Assembly: GCA_964560765.1 (NCBI GenBank) | Contig: CAZLMG010000003.1 | Span: 1-64,000 of the forward strand | Reading direction: 5' to 3' | Source of the DNA: CAZLMG01 sp964560765 | GTDB taxonomy: Bacteria; Bdellovibrionota_B; Oligoflexia; Oligoflexales; CAZLMG01 | DNA: 64,000 nt | In this document: piece after piece, positions 8,787-17,114 of the stretch | Layout of the letters: each line of letters starts with the position of its first letter | Numbering within the stretch: the stretch's first letter is position 1 | Made by a program: the position numbers and the translations under genes | Notes under the pieces: generated by a model | What the model was told of the DNA's origin: nothing | Database searches by the model: none | Seen by the model: the letters and a program-made list of their open reading frames with translations, nothing else

Positions 8787-10088
8787 ATGGAGATCCGCAC
8801 GAAGCTTCTTTGGCAGCTCCGCAATCGCTGCAAATTTGCGTTGTGCCTGTGGCTTGCTATCTCCGCGACGGCGTCTGCTGGCATCATGGAGGACCTTGCT
8901 GCCCTTGATGCAAACTTCGACCCCGTCACATACGAGGCCTTTATTGCCATGCAGCCGCCTTCGATTCAACGCATGCTGCGAGCTGCACCCCTCGTTGAAA
9001 TGCCTACCAACATTGCGGGCAATTGCGGGCTGCACGCGATATTCGACTACCTCAATATGAATGGCGTTGCCGCTCGACCCATTGTTCACTTCGACGGTAT
9101 GTCGTACAACGACGTCACTGCGACTCTAAATCGCATGGCTCAGGAGCCCGAATTGAGTTTTCTTCAGGGCCATCTGAATAGAACCACCTGGATAAGTAAT
9201 TCAAATCCCATTGATGTCGCTGACACACGCCGGTACCTTGAGTCACTCATTCCCCCTAATCATGCTGCATTGATCGGCTATACGACAGTGCAGGGCGGAA
9301 TGCACAGTGGGCATATGCTATCCGCTCGTAACCATAATGGACAACTACACATCTTTCAGACAGGTTGGGGTGATGATTCTATGAGCATCCTCCGATCATC
9401 GTTTGCTGACCTGCCGTTCGCTGCCCCTCAAGCGCGTGAGCATTTGAATGTTTTAGTGCTGCCGGTAGCCAGCGATCCCATCACTCATCTCAATTTCGTT
9501 CCGACTGTCAGCCGAGAAACCGTGCCAGGCGCACCGGCAGCCACTAAGCCAGAGCAGTTCTTGGTCAACATCCTTGACCCAAACTCGGGCAAGATTGGTT
9601 ACATAGTTCCGCCACAGAAAACCACTTGGTACCAGCGACTTTGGAACAAGATTGCGCGCCGCGTAGGCGGTGGCGGCACACGTTTGGCTGTAAACAGAGG
9701 TATCGGAAAAAAAGTAGGAAATTTATGCGGATCCGCTGCAAAACACATCCCTGCAGTGGACGTTGCATTTGCTGTTCCTGATGCCCTCAACGTATGGAGT
9801 ACTGAAACCCTCGCCGAAAGACCTGCAGCTGAGAAGTGGACGAATGTCATTGGTGTCCCCGCCGCTGCCGCCGTACTCCCTCATGGAAACGTCATGGGAA
9901 TGTATGAAAGCTACAATTGGATTCAGCAAAATGGCGCCACCCTGCAGTATGATCCTGCGACACGTACCTACTATTTAGACGGCAAAAGATATGTCAGCTC
10001 AGGAGGCGATTACGTCGAAGTGGGCCAGACCCCCGAAGTGTTTCTGGGCCGTCTCGCTCGCTGGGTGACCTTTTCGCCCTTTCGCTAA
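8787..10088 (+). CDS. secreted papain-fold-like protein (possible peptidase or deamidase)
   Basis: The 433-residue product starts with a signal peptide (basic MEIRTK, hydrophobic core, ending SATASA). The ATG was chosen 141 nt inside the longest frame because GGAG lies 6 nt upstream and because the signal peptide begins there. Cys80 in GNCGLHAIFDYLN and His176 in GHMLSARNHNGQLHIF, followed by QTGWGDD, give the order Cys-His-Gln/Asp of papain-like folds and resemble papain-fold toxin/deamidase domains. The C-terminal half contains a basic segment, a small-residue-rich hydrophobic stretch and a YDPATRTYYLDGKRYV motif. Function is inferred; an inactive structural protein cannot be excluded. Confidence 0.6.
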   Translation: MEIRTKLLWQLRNRCKFALCLWLAISATASAGIMEDLAALDANFDPVTYEAFIAMQPPSIQRMLRAAPLVEMPTNIAGNCGLHAIFDYLNMNGVAARPIVHFDGMSYNDVTATLNRMAQEPELSFLQGHLNRTTWISNSNPIDVADTRRYLESLIPPNHAALIGYTTVQGGMHSGHMLSARNHNGQLHIFQTGWGDDSMSILRSSFADLPFAAPQAREHLNVLVLPVASDPITHLNFVPTVSRETVPGAPAATKPEQFLVNILDPNSGKIGYIVPPQKTTWYQRLWNKIARRVGGGGTRLAVNRGIGKKVGNLCGSAAKHIPAVDVAFAVPDALNVWSTETLAERPAAEKWTNVIGVPAAAAVLPHGNVMGMYESYNWIQQNGATLQYDPATRTYYLDGKRYVSSGGDYVEVGQTPEVFLGRLARWVTFSPFR

Positions 10089-10483
10089 TCTTCCAATCCA
10101 TGATCGCAATCGAAGACAACGGCCAGCACAGGCGCCACCAGCGAGTGGCGCATTTCTCCCCCGAATTCAGATGCTTAAGACTGCGCGCGCTGTCCCCTCT
10201 GCTCCTTCATATTCCGTCATGACATTTGGCGGTTACTTTTCTGCTCATTTGCGAAGGTTATACTTAACGAGTCTCTTTCCACTGTGAGCCCTTGTCACGA
10301 TTGCAGCAGATTCAATCCATCAAGTTCCACAAGCGGTCGCGAAGGTTGGCCTCGATCGCAAAAAATGGCTGGTGAATTCGGGCTCCAACTAGCCCATTTC
10401 CAGCGCTTCCAGATAGTGGACTGCTACTTGCAACATATGGCCTATCCATCAGCTGTCCTGGAAACCGTAGAGACGAGTATATT
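10089..10483. other. intergenic region
   Basis: Between two plus-strand genes. Apart from the hairpin near its left end I see no structured element. The right half should carry the promoter of the pilin-like pair; no clear -35/-10 pair was identified by eye. Confidence 0.35.
10132..10151 (+). terminator. hairpin after the papain-fold-like gene
   Basis: A 7-bp perfect stem (GCGCCAC / GTGGCGC) with a 6-nt loop lies about 45 nt after the stop and is followed by ATTTCTC. The T-content after the stem is modest, so this is a plausible but not certain terminator. Confidence 0.45.
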
Positions 10484-11497
10484 ATGTTACTGAAGGCCAT
10501 CATCATGAGTTCCTTGCTTGTCGTCGTCTCGGCGGTCGGCAGCCAATACTTCCAGCTTCGGCTGCGGGGGAATAAGGCCATCGAGCTGCGCGGCAAGGAG
10601 TGGGACCTTCGGCGCTGGCTGCAAGCGGAAATCGACTGCCAGGCGACGGCGGAGAAGTTTGCCGCCACATGCGAACAGGGCGATAGCGCGGGCAAGGTCG
10701 TTGGCGGATATGTTAGCGCTGTGCGCAAAGACGGCTCTGATGTGATTGACCGCAGAGATGCAACCATTCGTGCCGGGGGCGGCGACTTGGCCAGCCAGGA
10801 CTACGCCGGCCGCATTCACTGCCTGACCGTGGATGGAATGACTGAACTGCGTGTCGAGACCAGACGCGAGCGCGACGGCAAAGCCCTGAAGGATCCACTT
10901 ACTGGAACTCCAGAAACTTGGACACCTATCTCGGCGGCACCGTTGAGCTGCCAATCGCTACCATCCATCGCTGGGGGCGGATGCGTACACGTCCTGCACG
11001 GCGGCAGCGCGGCCATTGCCAATAGTTGGAACAAGATTCACGGGCATCTGTACTCGTGTGCGATCGATACGAATTTGGCACCCCTGGGTTCCGTCGCAGC
11101 GCCAACGTCGTCGCGTCGACTGCGCGTCACGTTTAAGTGGGGGTCACCTCCACCCTCGCGCACGTGGGGATCACCGGCGATGCCGATCGATTGGACGGAC
11201 AATGCCCTGAGCACGTTTTCGGTCGGATCTGGGTTCAGCTGCGACACATTGCAGGAAACAGTCATCATCGATGATCTGGGCGCGAGTTATTACGAGGAGG
11301 GCAACGGACTTGGTGGCGTTGGCTATACGGTCGGTGCTGTCGGTCGCGCCGAAAAATACTTTCTCTATCAGGTGCAATATTCGCCGGTCACTCGAACCGT
11401 GAGCATCCGCTCGTCGGGTGACGGTTGGGGGGAATGTCGATACACAACTGCATGCGCTGCTTGCATCAGCGATGTTTTGGTGGAGGTCATACCGTAA
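10484..11497 (+). CDS. pilin-like or pseudopilin-like exported protein
   Basis: The 337-residue protein begins with one hydrophobic helix (KAIIMSSLLVVVSAVGSQYF) directly followed by a charged helix (DLRRWLQAEIDCQATAEKF), the architecture of type IV pilins and type II secretion minor pseudopilins. Residues around IDCQAT...C...GSDVIDR parallel the next gene (LDCNAT...C...GSDLIRK), so the two are paralogues. The C-terminal domain carries about eight cysteines. No G|FxxxE prepilin peptidase site is evident, and a second ATG 21 nt in could be the start. The companion gene begins 30 nt downstream. Confidence 0.6.
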   Translation: MLLKAIIMSSLLVVVSAVGSQYFQLRLRGNKAIELRGKEWDLRRWLQAEIDCQATAEKFAATCEQGDSAGKVVGGYVSAVRKDGSDVIDRRDATIRAGGGDLASQDYAGRIHCLTVDGMTELRVETRRERDGKALKDPLTGTPETWTPISAAPLSCQSLPSIAGGGCVHVLHGGSAAIANSWNKIHGHLYSCAIDTNLAPLGSVAAPTSSRRLRVTFKWGSPPPSRTWGSPAMPIDWTDNALSTFSVGSGFSCDTLQETVIIDDLGASYYEEGNGLGGVGYTVGAVGRAEKYFLYQVQYSPVTRTVSIRSSGDGWGECRYTTACAACISDVLVEVIP

Positions 11498-11527
11498 GGG
11501 TCGAGTACATACTATAAGGAGTCACGA

Positions 11528-11953
11528 GTGAAAGGATTTCGCTCAACTCATGGATTCAGTACGATGGCGCTGGTCACAGCGCTGGCGTTACTACTGATTG
11601 CCATGAATCAATTGACAGGGATGATTCAACAGGGACTGTTCTTGAGTCGCTCGCTGCAGGAGCGCGAGGATTTGGAGTCGATTCGCCACCATTTGCGGCA
11701 GAGTCTGGACTGTAACGCAACCATAGCTGCACTGGGTAGCAGCTGCGCGGTCGGATCACAAATCGCATTACGCAAATGGGGAGGCTCGGACTTGATCCGC
11801 AAGGAGTCGCCGACGACGCGCGTGAGTCACTACTTTCTGCGCGCCCAATGTACGGCCGTCGTTCGCGAATTCGATGTGCAATGGAGTCGCGATGAGAAAA
11901 ACTGGCGTGAGCTATTCGGGCCCATGGCGGCGGATAAGCTGACGTGCCCATAA
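11528..11953 (+). CDS. pilin-like protein with class III-type N-terminus
   Basis: The 141-residue product starts at GTG behind AAGGAG. Its N-terminus, KGFRSTHGFSTMALVTALAL, resembles a prepilin leader (basic stretch, G then F, then a hydrophobic helix) but lacks the conserved Glu at position 5, as some minor pseudopilins do. The following helix and the cysteine pattern LDCNATIAALGSSC match the larger preceding protein. A C-terminal cysteine (KLTCP) could pair with an internal one. The two genes probably form a transcription unit; no secretin or ATPase is nearby. Confidence 0.6.
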   Translation: MKGFRSTHGFSTMALVTALALLLIAMNQLTGMIQQGLFLSRSLQEREDLESIRHHLRQSLDCNATIAALGSSCAVGSQIALRKWGGSDLIRKESPTTRVSHYFLRAQCTAVVREFDVQWSRDEKNWRELFGPMAADKLTCP

Positions 11954-11971
11954 ACTCAGGAGAACTTAGAG

Positions 11972-12040
11972 ATGCAGTCAACACCGAAAGCTGGAACCCC
12001 GCAAATTGGCGACGATAGGCCACTTCCCGGCTATATTTAA
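11972..12040 (+). pseudogene. 22-codon remnant of the modular lipoprotein family
   Basis: A short frame with AGGAGA ahead of its ATG encodes GTPQIGDDRPLPGYI then a stop. This matches GTPQIGDDRALPGYL near the N-terminus of the lipoprotein encoded on the opposite strand immediately to the right. The stop codon removes the rest of the family domain. It is best read as a leftover of a duplication or rearrangement, though a translated micro-peptide cannot be excluded because the ribosome binding site is good and the frame follows the pilin-like gene by 18 nt. Confidence 0.6.
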
Positions 12041-12077
12041 GCGCCGCGCCAACGGGTTTGAGGACTAGATAGTCGAT

Positions 12078-12101
12078 TCGCTGGCGCGAAAGCGCCAGCG
12101 A
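12078..12101. terminator. palindromic hairpin with GAAA tetraloop between convergent genes
   Basis: A perfect 10-bp stem (TCGCTGGCGC / GCGCCAGCGA) closes a GAAA loop on the plus strand. It abuts the stop codon of the minus-strand modular lipoprotein gene and follows the plus-strand remnant. Neither side has a long T-run. A near copy occurs at 51371-51394. Confidence 0.55.
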
Positions 12102-13370
12102 CTAGTTACAGGCGCAGATTCGGCGCATTCCGAGCAAGCTGGCGTTAAGGGTTGTCCCCGCCCCAGAGCTCTGCCAGAAAACTATCATGGTATCGGGGTG
12201 ATGGTGGCAGCCGAGGCCGGTCGGATCCATACCTTGTTGATAGGATACGCCGGTCAATAGCTGCATGGCGACCTCTTGGCAGCGCATCCAGTTGTCTCCA
12301 GATCCTTGCCCGATCAAATCAATCGTCGCATTGCTGGCGTTCATGGAATAGCCGCTGCAAGCATCATAGCAATTCTGGTTCAGGCCACCCAGGAAGTAGC
12401 AATTTTCCTCGTCACCATCCAGAGTAACGCCACCACTTGGACAGGTAAGTCCGCCGCCACTGCTGCTAGAGGTAGTGGATGAGCTGGAGGAAGATGTGGA
12501 AGTTGACGTGCTGGCTTCCGCATCAGCTGCTAAGCGCCAGGGAATTCCTGGTGATGCGACGCCATCCTCGTTGATCGAGCACACTCGGAACCACACGGCT
12601 TGCGAACCGTCAAGATCTGCGAAGGTCGTACCAGAAACCCCTGCGGCTATCAATTGACTGTTCACACCCCCGCCACAGGTATGCGGAGGCTGTGCATCGT
12701 AGCTCAGTGCAATCGCATGCCGGAGCGATGCTGCTTCCGCAGGGACGTCAAAATTTACAGCTATGGTCTCGCCATCGACCCATTCGACCATCAGTGAGTC
12801 GACTTCGGCAGAGGCGACCGTGCGAGCAAATGCGACGGGCGTGGCATCTTCCGGCGATTGCACGAACGCCAGCGTGTCACCCAGAAACGCCGAAAGCAGG
12901 CGTGCAAAGCAGGAGGCATCGGCGGTATCGCGCACCAGTGAGGCCGGTACATACAACTTTTCGTTGTGAAAGATCGCCCCGGCATTGCCTGCCGCGATCA
13001 CGTCCTCCGCTAGGGCGCAGAGCTCTACGAGAATATCAGTGGCTTCAGGGCCTGGCTGGGAATCGTTCGCGTCCAGCACGGTCAGCAGAATCGACTCCGA
13101 GAATGGATCAGCTCCACCCAAATCTGGCGAACTAACCACATAGCCCAGGTCCGTCTTCGGAAAGCGGCCACCAAAATCGGCGTCGTAAAAGCCGGCATAG
13201 TAGAATTCATCTGGAGTCATGGCTAAGTAGCCCGGCAGCGCCCGGTCATCGCCGATTTGCGGAGTACCCGTCTTGGCTCTATTTTCTGTAGAGGCCTGCG
13301 AGCCCACACGCGTACAAGCCACGGCGGCGTGGAGCGCTAGGAAAACTACGATGCTGGCAATGCGAAACAT
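12102..13370 (-). CDS. modular lipoprotein: family scaffold, Ser/Thr linker, Cys-rich C-terminal domain
   Basis: The 422-residue protein has a signal sequence ending AVAC (lipobox-like), then a scaffold starting with GDDRALPGYLAMTP. The scaffold (residues about 35-280) is clearly paralogous to the lipoprotein encoded at 19.4-20.8 kb: both have an ExK(L/I)(Y/F)V segment, CFAR(L/M)L, EW, RHAI, TC.GG and RVC.I motifs in the same order. A Ser/Thr-only linker (about 283-305) leads to a compact Cys-rich module (CYFLGG...CYDAC...CHHHPD...RRICACN) that differs entirely from the paralogue's C-terminus. Ligand-binding or adhesion is a reasonable guess. It is transcribed towards the hairpin at 12.1 kb. 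Confidence 0.75.
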   Translation of the reverse strand: MFRIASIVVFLALHAAVACTRVGSQASTENRAKTGTPQIGDDRALPGYLAMTPDEFYYAGFYDADFGGRFPKTDLGYVVSSPDLGGADPFSESILLTVLDANDSQPGPEATDILVELCALAEDVIAAGNAGAIFHNEKLYVPASLVRDTADASCFARLLSAFLGDTLAFVQSPEDATPVAFARTVASAEVDSLMVEWVDGETIAVNFDVPAEAASLRHAIALSYDAQPPHTCGGGVNSQLIAAGVSGTTFADLDGSQAVWFRVCSINEDGVASPGIPWRLAADAEASTSTSTSSSSSSTTSSSSGGGLTCPSGGVTLDGDEENCYFLGGLNQNCYDACSGYSMNASNATIDLIGQGSGDNWMRCQEVAMQLLTGVSYQQGMDPTGLGCHHHPDTMIVFWQSSGAGTTLNASLLGMRRICACN

Positions 13371-13486
13371 GGCCGATCCCCCCGTGTGGAGGAGATCGGC
13401 AATCTAGGGGCATTTCTTGAGCAAAAGCTTTAAATTTGATGTGATTGCGAGCACATGCTACCAGGTGCGCATGAATCACCCGACGA

Positions 13487-14323
13487 TCAGGTGCATGTGA
13501 TAACTGTATTCCAATCAGCACTGCCCGGAACGATGCTCATACAAAGCTGTTGGATGGCATCACACGAGTTCAGACCAGCTGTGGGAGTACCGTCCGGTCC
13601 AATCTGGCACATGACTCCAGCACCGCTATTATCAATGTTTCTTGGGCACATTGTGGGCGCGGAGGCGCAAGAAGGGCCATAACCGTCAGCTTCGAAGTCA
13701 GGAGTGGTGGCAGGAGTGGTGCCCTCGCCGCTTCCGCTTTCGCGGGCACCATCGGAGTGAGTTGGGCTTGGCTTCTCGGGGTTGACGGAATCAGATGCTG
13801 TGCCACACTGCCCTTCGCTGCCTTGATCTCCTCCGCCTCGACTGTCTTTCCGATCTGAGCCACTGCCGCAGTCTCCATAGCCAGCTGGCAATATGACATG
13901 AGGTGGCACTTGCACCGTCCACTCACAGGCAATCAGACTAAGCTCCGCACCAACTGCTGGAGCCAGGCTGTAGCGCTGCGGCTCATCACTCCCATCCGAC
14001 CACAGAAAGAACTGAATTTTTCCCAACCGCAATTGATTATCAACTGTCTGGCACTCGTCAGAGAGGCACATGGCGGATACAGTGACGCCATCAGCCATAA
14101 ATTTCATTGCGTCCCCGCGTGCCCAGACTTGGTCGCTGAAGGGTGCCTCCGGCGCGCCAACTTCCGCGCTGCTCGCACTTGCCGATCCTCTGGTCGCAAC
14201 GCGCTCGTTGCTTTCGGCCCGGACCTCAGTAGTGTCGGCGGCCTGTTGGCAGCCGGCCAGGGAGAAGCTGGTGATTGCCGTGAATGCGAAACTCAGATGA
14301 AATGCATTCGCGAGACGAGTCAT
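13487..14323 (-). CDS. lipoprotein, divergent paralogue A
   Basis: From the ATG behind a strong GGAGGTG the product has 278 residues, a long signal and lipobox SLAGC. The first domain (about 50-150) aligns with the product of the divergent gene at 14.7 kb: (A/T)PF..., a Cys pair in SAMCLSDEC, a run of beta-type sequence, then a Cys before a Gly/Ser/Asp-rich low-complexity linker (SGSDRKDSRGGGDQGSEG). The C-terminal part has six cysteines. Function unknown. The longest frame would start 45 nt earlier but that start lacks a ribosome binding site. Confidence 0.75.
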   Translation of the reverse strand: MTRLANAFHLSFAFTAITSFSLAGCQQAADTTEVRAESNERVATRGSASASSAEVGAPEAPFSDQVWARGDAMKFMADGVTVSAMCLSDECQTVDNQLRLGKIQFFLWSDGSDEPQRYSLAPAVGAELSLIACEWTVQVPPHVILPAGYGDCGSGSDRKDSRGGGDQGSEGQCGTASDSVNPEKPSPTHSDGARESGSGEGTTPATTPDFEADGYGPSCASAPTMCPRNIDNSGAGVMCQIGPDGTPTAGLNSCDAIQQLCMSIVPGSADWNTVITCT

Positions 14324-14735
14324 CGAGCACCTCCAGATTTGTTTGCTTGCATAAGCGGTACTAAGCAAAGGACATGCCGAAATGCATGTGGTCGAAATGA
14401 CTGGTTGGACTTGGCTCGAGGGCGGGTTGAACTATGCGTGAAGTTCGCCACGGGAAGATAGCGACGGAAGGACGCTGACCTGCCAACCCACAGATATGAC
14501 GGGAGTTCATAAGCCGTCGGAAATTGCTGACCTGGAAGTTGATACGTAAATCGCCGACAGCCAATGTAACTATCTGATACTGCTGGATAATAGTGAAAGT
14601 CGCTTGCCTCGCTAAAGCGCCAAAACGGCAATGATTTCGTGAACTGCGTTCATGGCCCCCGGCTTGCAATACCCTATGCAATCCAATTTGAATTTTCTTC
14701 TTCTGACTAAAACGACCTTCGTGAAAGGGCAATCT
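14324..14735. other. intergenic region between divergent paralogous lipoprotein genes
   Basis: This 412-nt gap carries the promoters of both lipoprotein genes. A small inverted repeat (ACATGC / GCATGT, 14372-14389) is placed close to the minus-strand gene and could be an operator. ORFs reading through the gap have no ribosome binding sites and no familiar sequence. Confidence 0.4.
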
Positions 14736-15545
14736 ATGAGTCATACAACTGCACTTTATGTAAAGTCTCTAGGCTTCATTCTGGGATTTTCCATTCTCGG
14801 CTGCAGCGTGCAGGAGCCCGCAGATACAAACGCCCAATCAACGAAGGAGAAAGTGGAAGTTCGGGGCACGAAGAAAGTTGCAAACAGCGATGCGGTTATC
14901 GATACACCCTTCGCCAGCACCGACTGGCAAGGTGGTGAAACGCGGCAGACGCATTATGCAGGCGCCGAGTACAGCGTGGCCTGCGTTAGTTCTGATGGTT
15001 GCACCGTTGATGAAAGTAGCACTCTGAGACGCGGAGTCATGTCGTTTGTAACGCTCATCACTGCAGACAATCCGACCCCAACGTTCACCTTACTTTATCC
15101 AATTGCCGTGGAGTTGACTCTTGACGGAACTCCCAATCAAGCAAGCAACTTTCGATTGCAGAGCGTTGATTTACCACCACTACCCTGTGGCGTGAAAGGC
15201 GATCGCAACGACGATCAAAATTCAAACAAAGAAAACACTGGTGGCGACCAATGCTCAGCCAATGGTAACGGCACGAGCCAACAGTCGGGTCAGAACTCAA
15301 CGCCTAGCAGTGGCACGGACTCTGGCACCAATAACCCAAGCGAGAGCCCAAGCGAGAGCCCAAGCGAGAGCCCAAGCAACACGGCGGCACCGAGCACGGC
15401 GAATGACCAGGTATCGACACCAGGAGCGCCATGTAACGAAAATCAAATTTTCGTGCTTCAATCACAAGGGCTATTGTGCATGGGTGGAGCGTACAAAATT
15501 ATGTCGAGTGGAGTGTGCGGGTGCGAGATCGAAGATCGTTCATAA
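14736..15545 (+). CDS. lipoprotein, divergent paralogue B, with Pro-Ser-Glu-Ser repeats
   Basis: The 269-residue product has signal sequence and lipobox ILGC near residue 22. Its first domain parallels paralogue A: TPFASTDW..., SVACVSSDGC, LRRGVMSFV, LLYPIAVEL and a closing PCG. It is followed by a long Asn/Ser/Gly-rich linker that ends in repeated SESP units, then a small C-terminal domain with five cysteines (CNENQIF...LLCMGG...GVCGCE). The ATG with AAAGGG 7 nt upstream was preferred to an earlier frame start. Probably surface-exposed; function unknown. Confidence 0.75.
   Translation: MSHTTALYVKSLGFILGFSILGCSVQEPADTNAQSTKEKVEVRGTKKVANSDAVIDTPFASTDWQGGETRQTHYAGAEYSVACVSSDGCTVDESSTLRRGVMSFVTLITADNPTPTFTLLYPIAVELTLDGTPNQASNFRLQSVDLPPLPCGVKGDRNDDQNSNKENTGGDQCSANGNGTSQQSGQNSTPSSGTDSGTNNPSESPSESPSESPSNTAAPSTANDQVSTPGAPCNENQIFVLQSQGLLCMGGAYKIMSSGVCGCEIEDRS
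15335..15377 (+). repeat. 12-nt tandem repeat inside the lipoprotein linker
   Basis: Three perfect copies of CCCAAGCGAGAG plus a partial fourth encode the SESP units of the linker. Copy number could vary by slippage without changing the frame because the unit is a multiple of three. Confidence 0.85.
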
Positions 15546-15590
15546 ATGCCAAAACTGGGCAACGTTGATGCCTGGAGGTTATTGCATGTG

Positions 15591-16079
15591 TTATGAAGCA
15601 GCTCTTTGCTGAAACTGTCGCAACGATTGGGCTGCGATGCCTCGCACCTTGTTTCGCAATAGCGGGCTCCAGCCCAGCAGCCAACCCGCTGGACCCAGCG
15701 CCTGCCTCGACCAGCGCCAAAAGCTGAAACGGTCGCGATGGGTGCGAATTTTTCCATCAACTATGGTGAGCTCGGCCGTGATGCAATTATGCACGCGGCG
15801 ACCGGTTTTGCTGAACGTGTACCAAGCTTGCCATGCAACTCGCACTTGGTCCGCCTGAACGCTTTTGACTGCAAATTCGACTTTCAAGTCGGCGCTGCTC
15901 GTGCACAACATCCGCCACATATCTTTTGCGTCCTTACCGCGAAGCTCGGGAAAGACCGGGTCATGGAATTCGACGTCTTTATGGTATTGAGAAATCATGG
16001 CGGCCGCATCTTTGCGCTGGAATGCCCCATAAAACAGCTGAGCGACGTCTTTTGCCTGGGCTGGCGATACGTTGGTCAT
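15591..16079 (-). CDS. SnoaL-like / NTF2-fold protein
   Basis: The 162-residue cytoplasmic protein has the start of a SnoaL-like domain: a helix with AQLFYGAFQRKDAAAMISQYH, then DVEFHDPVFPELRG. NTF2-fold proteins of this type are polyketide cyclase-like enzymes, isomerases or binding proteins; nothing here identifies the substrate. The C-terminal 45 residues add a Trp- and Arg-rich extension (WRWSRQALGPAGWLLGW). The start chosen has GGGAG about 10 nt upstream; an ATG seven codons earlier is possible. It lies 22 nt after the EamA transporter gene. Confidence 0.75.
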   Translation of the reverse strand: MTNVSPAQAKDVAQLFYGAFQRKDAAAMISQYHKDVEFHDPVFPELRGKDAKDMWRMLCTSSADLKVEFAVKSVQADQVRVAWQAWYTFSKTGRRVHNCITAELTIVDGKIRTHRDRFSFWRWSRQALGPAGWLLGWSPLLRNKVRGIAAQSLRQFQQRAAS

Positions 16080-16101
16080 GACGAAAAAACTCCCATTCAA
16101 A

Positions 16102-17025
16102 TCAACTGAGAAACATCAGGCCAATGCCACCGACAGCAACGGCCGTCGCCAAAATCGAACTAATCTTGGGCTTTTCCTTCAACATCACAAAGGCGATGGG
16201 AACGACCCAAATCGGATAGCTTGAAGTCAGAGCCGCAGCGACCCCTGCCTTCGTGTACTTCGTGCCGATCGTCGCCAGAACGATACCGATAAACGTGCCA
16301 AAAAAAGCCGCCGCAAATAGCATCCCCTGCGTGCGCGGTGACAACTGCCGCAAAGAGCCGATCTCGCGTACACCGCCACGCACCCAAACCATTCCCCAGA
16401 GGACGATGCTTGCCGGCAATAAACGGGCAAATGCGGCTACCAAAGGATCGACATCGCGCACACCGTGACGCGTCAAGACAACCCCCACAGCCTGGCCGAG
16501 TGCTGCGAGAAACGCATAGCCGACACCGCTGACGAGCGTCTGCCGCGACAAGGACTGCAAATGCACACCGCCGCTGCGCCCTCGATATACGATAAAACCG
16601 ACAGCGACTGTCGTGACGAGTAACCCAAGCAGCTCTTGCGATGTCAAATGCTCGGCCATCAAGGTACTTGCTAAAACGACCGTCATCGGCGGCGCCAGGC
16701 ACTGTAATGCCGAGCCCAGCTGCGCACCAAGGCGCCCCATAGCGGCAAACAAAGCCGTATCACCAATCGTTAAACCGATGATTCCCGAGACCGCCAAGAA
16801 TGCCAGGCCCTGCCAATTCCAAGCACTGGAGCCGGCGATCATCAGCATGACGGCACCGAGGCAAACGATGGCGACCAGCGTCTTGAATAGATTCAGTACA
16901 TCGGGTGCAACGCCCGCCCCAAAGCGACGAAACGTGGTCAGTGATAGTGCCCAAATCAAGGCAGCGCCCATGCAAGCTAACTCGCCAGCATAGAGAAAAG
17001 GAGGTTCTGCACCAAAAGTTGGCAT
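16102..17025 (-). CDS. EamA/DMT-family membrane transporter
   Basis: About ten hydrophobic segments and the two-fold repeat of the drug/metabolite transporter superfamily are visible, beginning LYAGELACMGAALIWALSL and with a second half around AFLAALGQAVGVVLTRHG. Such proteins export or import small metabolites across the inner membrane; the cargo cannot be predicted. A GTG start 60 nt upstream gives 327 residues; the ATG used here gives 307 and starts just before the first membrane segment. It probably forms a two-gene unit with the SnoaL-like gene. Confidence 0.85.
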   Translation of the reverse strand: MPTFGAEPPFLYAGELACMGAALIWALSLTTFRRFGAGVAPDVLNLFKTLVAIVCLGAVMLMIAGSSAWNWQGLAFLAVSGIIGLTIGDTALFAAMGRLGAQLGSALQCLAPPMTVVLASTLMAEHLTSQELLGLLVTTVAVGFIVYRGRSGGVHLQSLSRQTLVSGVGYAFLAALGQAVGVVLTRHGVRDVDPLVAAFARLLPASIVLWGMVWVRGGVREIGSLRQLSPRTQGMLFAAAFFGTFIGIVLATIGTKYTKAGVAAALTSSYPIWVVPIAFVMLKEKPKISSILATAVAVGGIGLMFLS

Positions 17026-17114
17026 GCCATATCCGCGTGACTGGTAACGAGTCGGAAACTGTCTTACATTAAGGGGGAAGTCCACACCTATTTAGCATTC
17101 TGGAAAAGGGCATA

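Noticed and set aside
13898..14461. 187-codon plus-strand frame
   Set aside because: It is antisense to most of paralogue A, which has a strong ribosome binding site and lipobox; no independent support.
15335..15377. CRISPR-like direct repeats
   Set aside because: The units are 12 nt, contiguous without spacers and encode a protein linker, so this is a coding tandem repeat.
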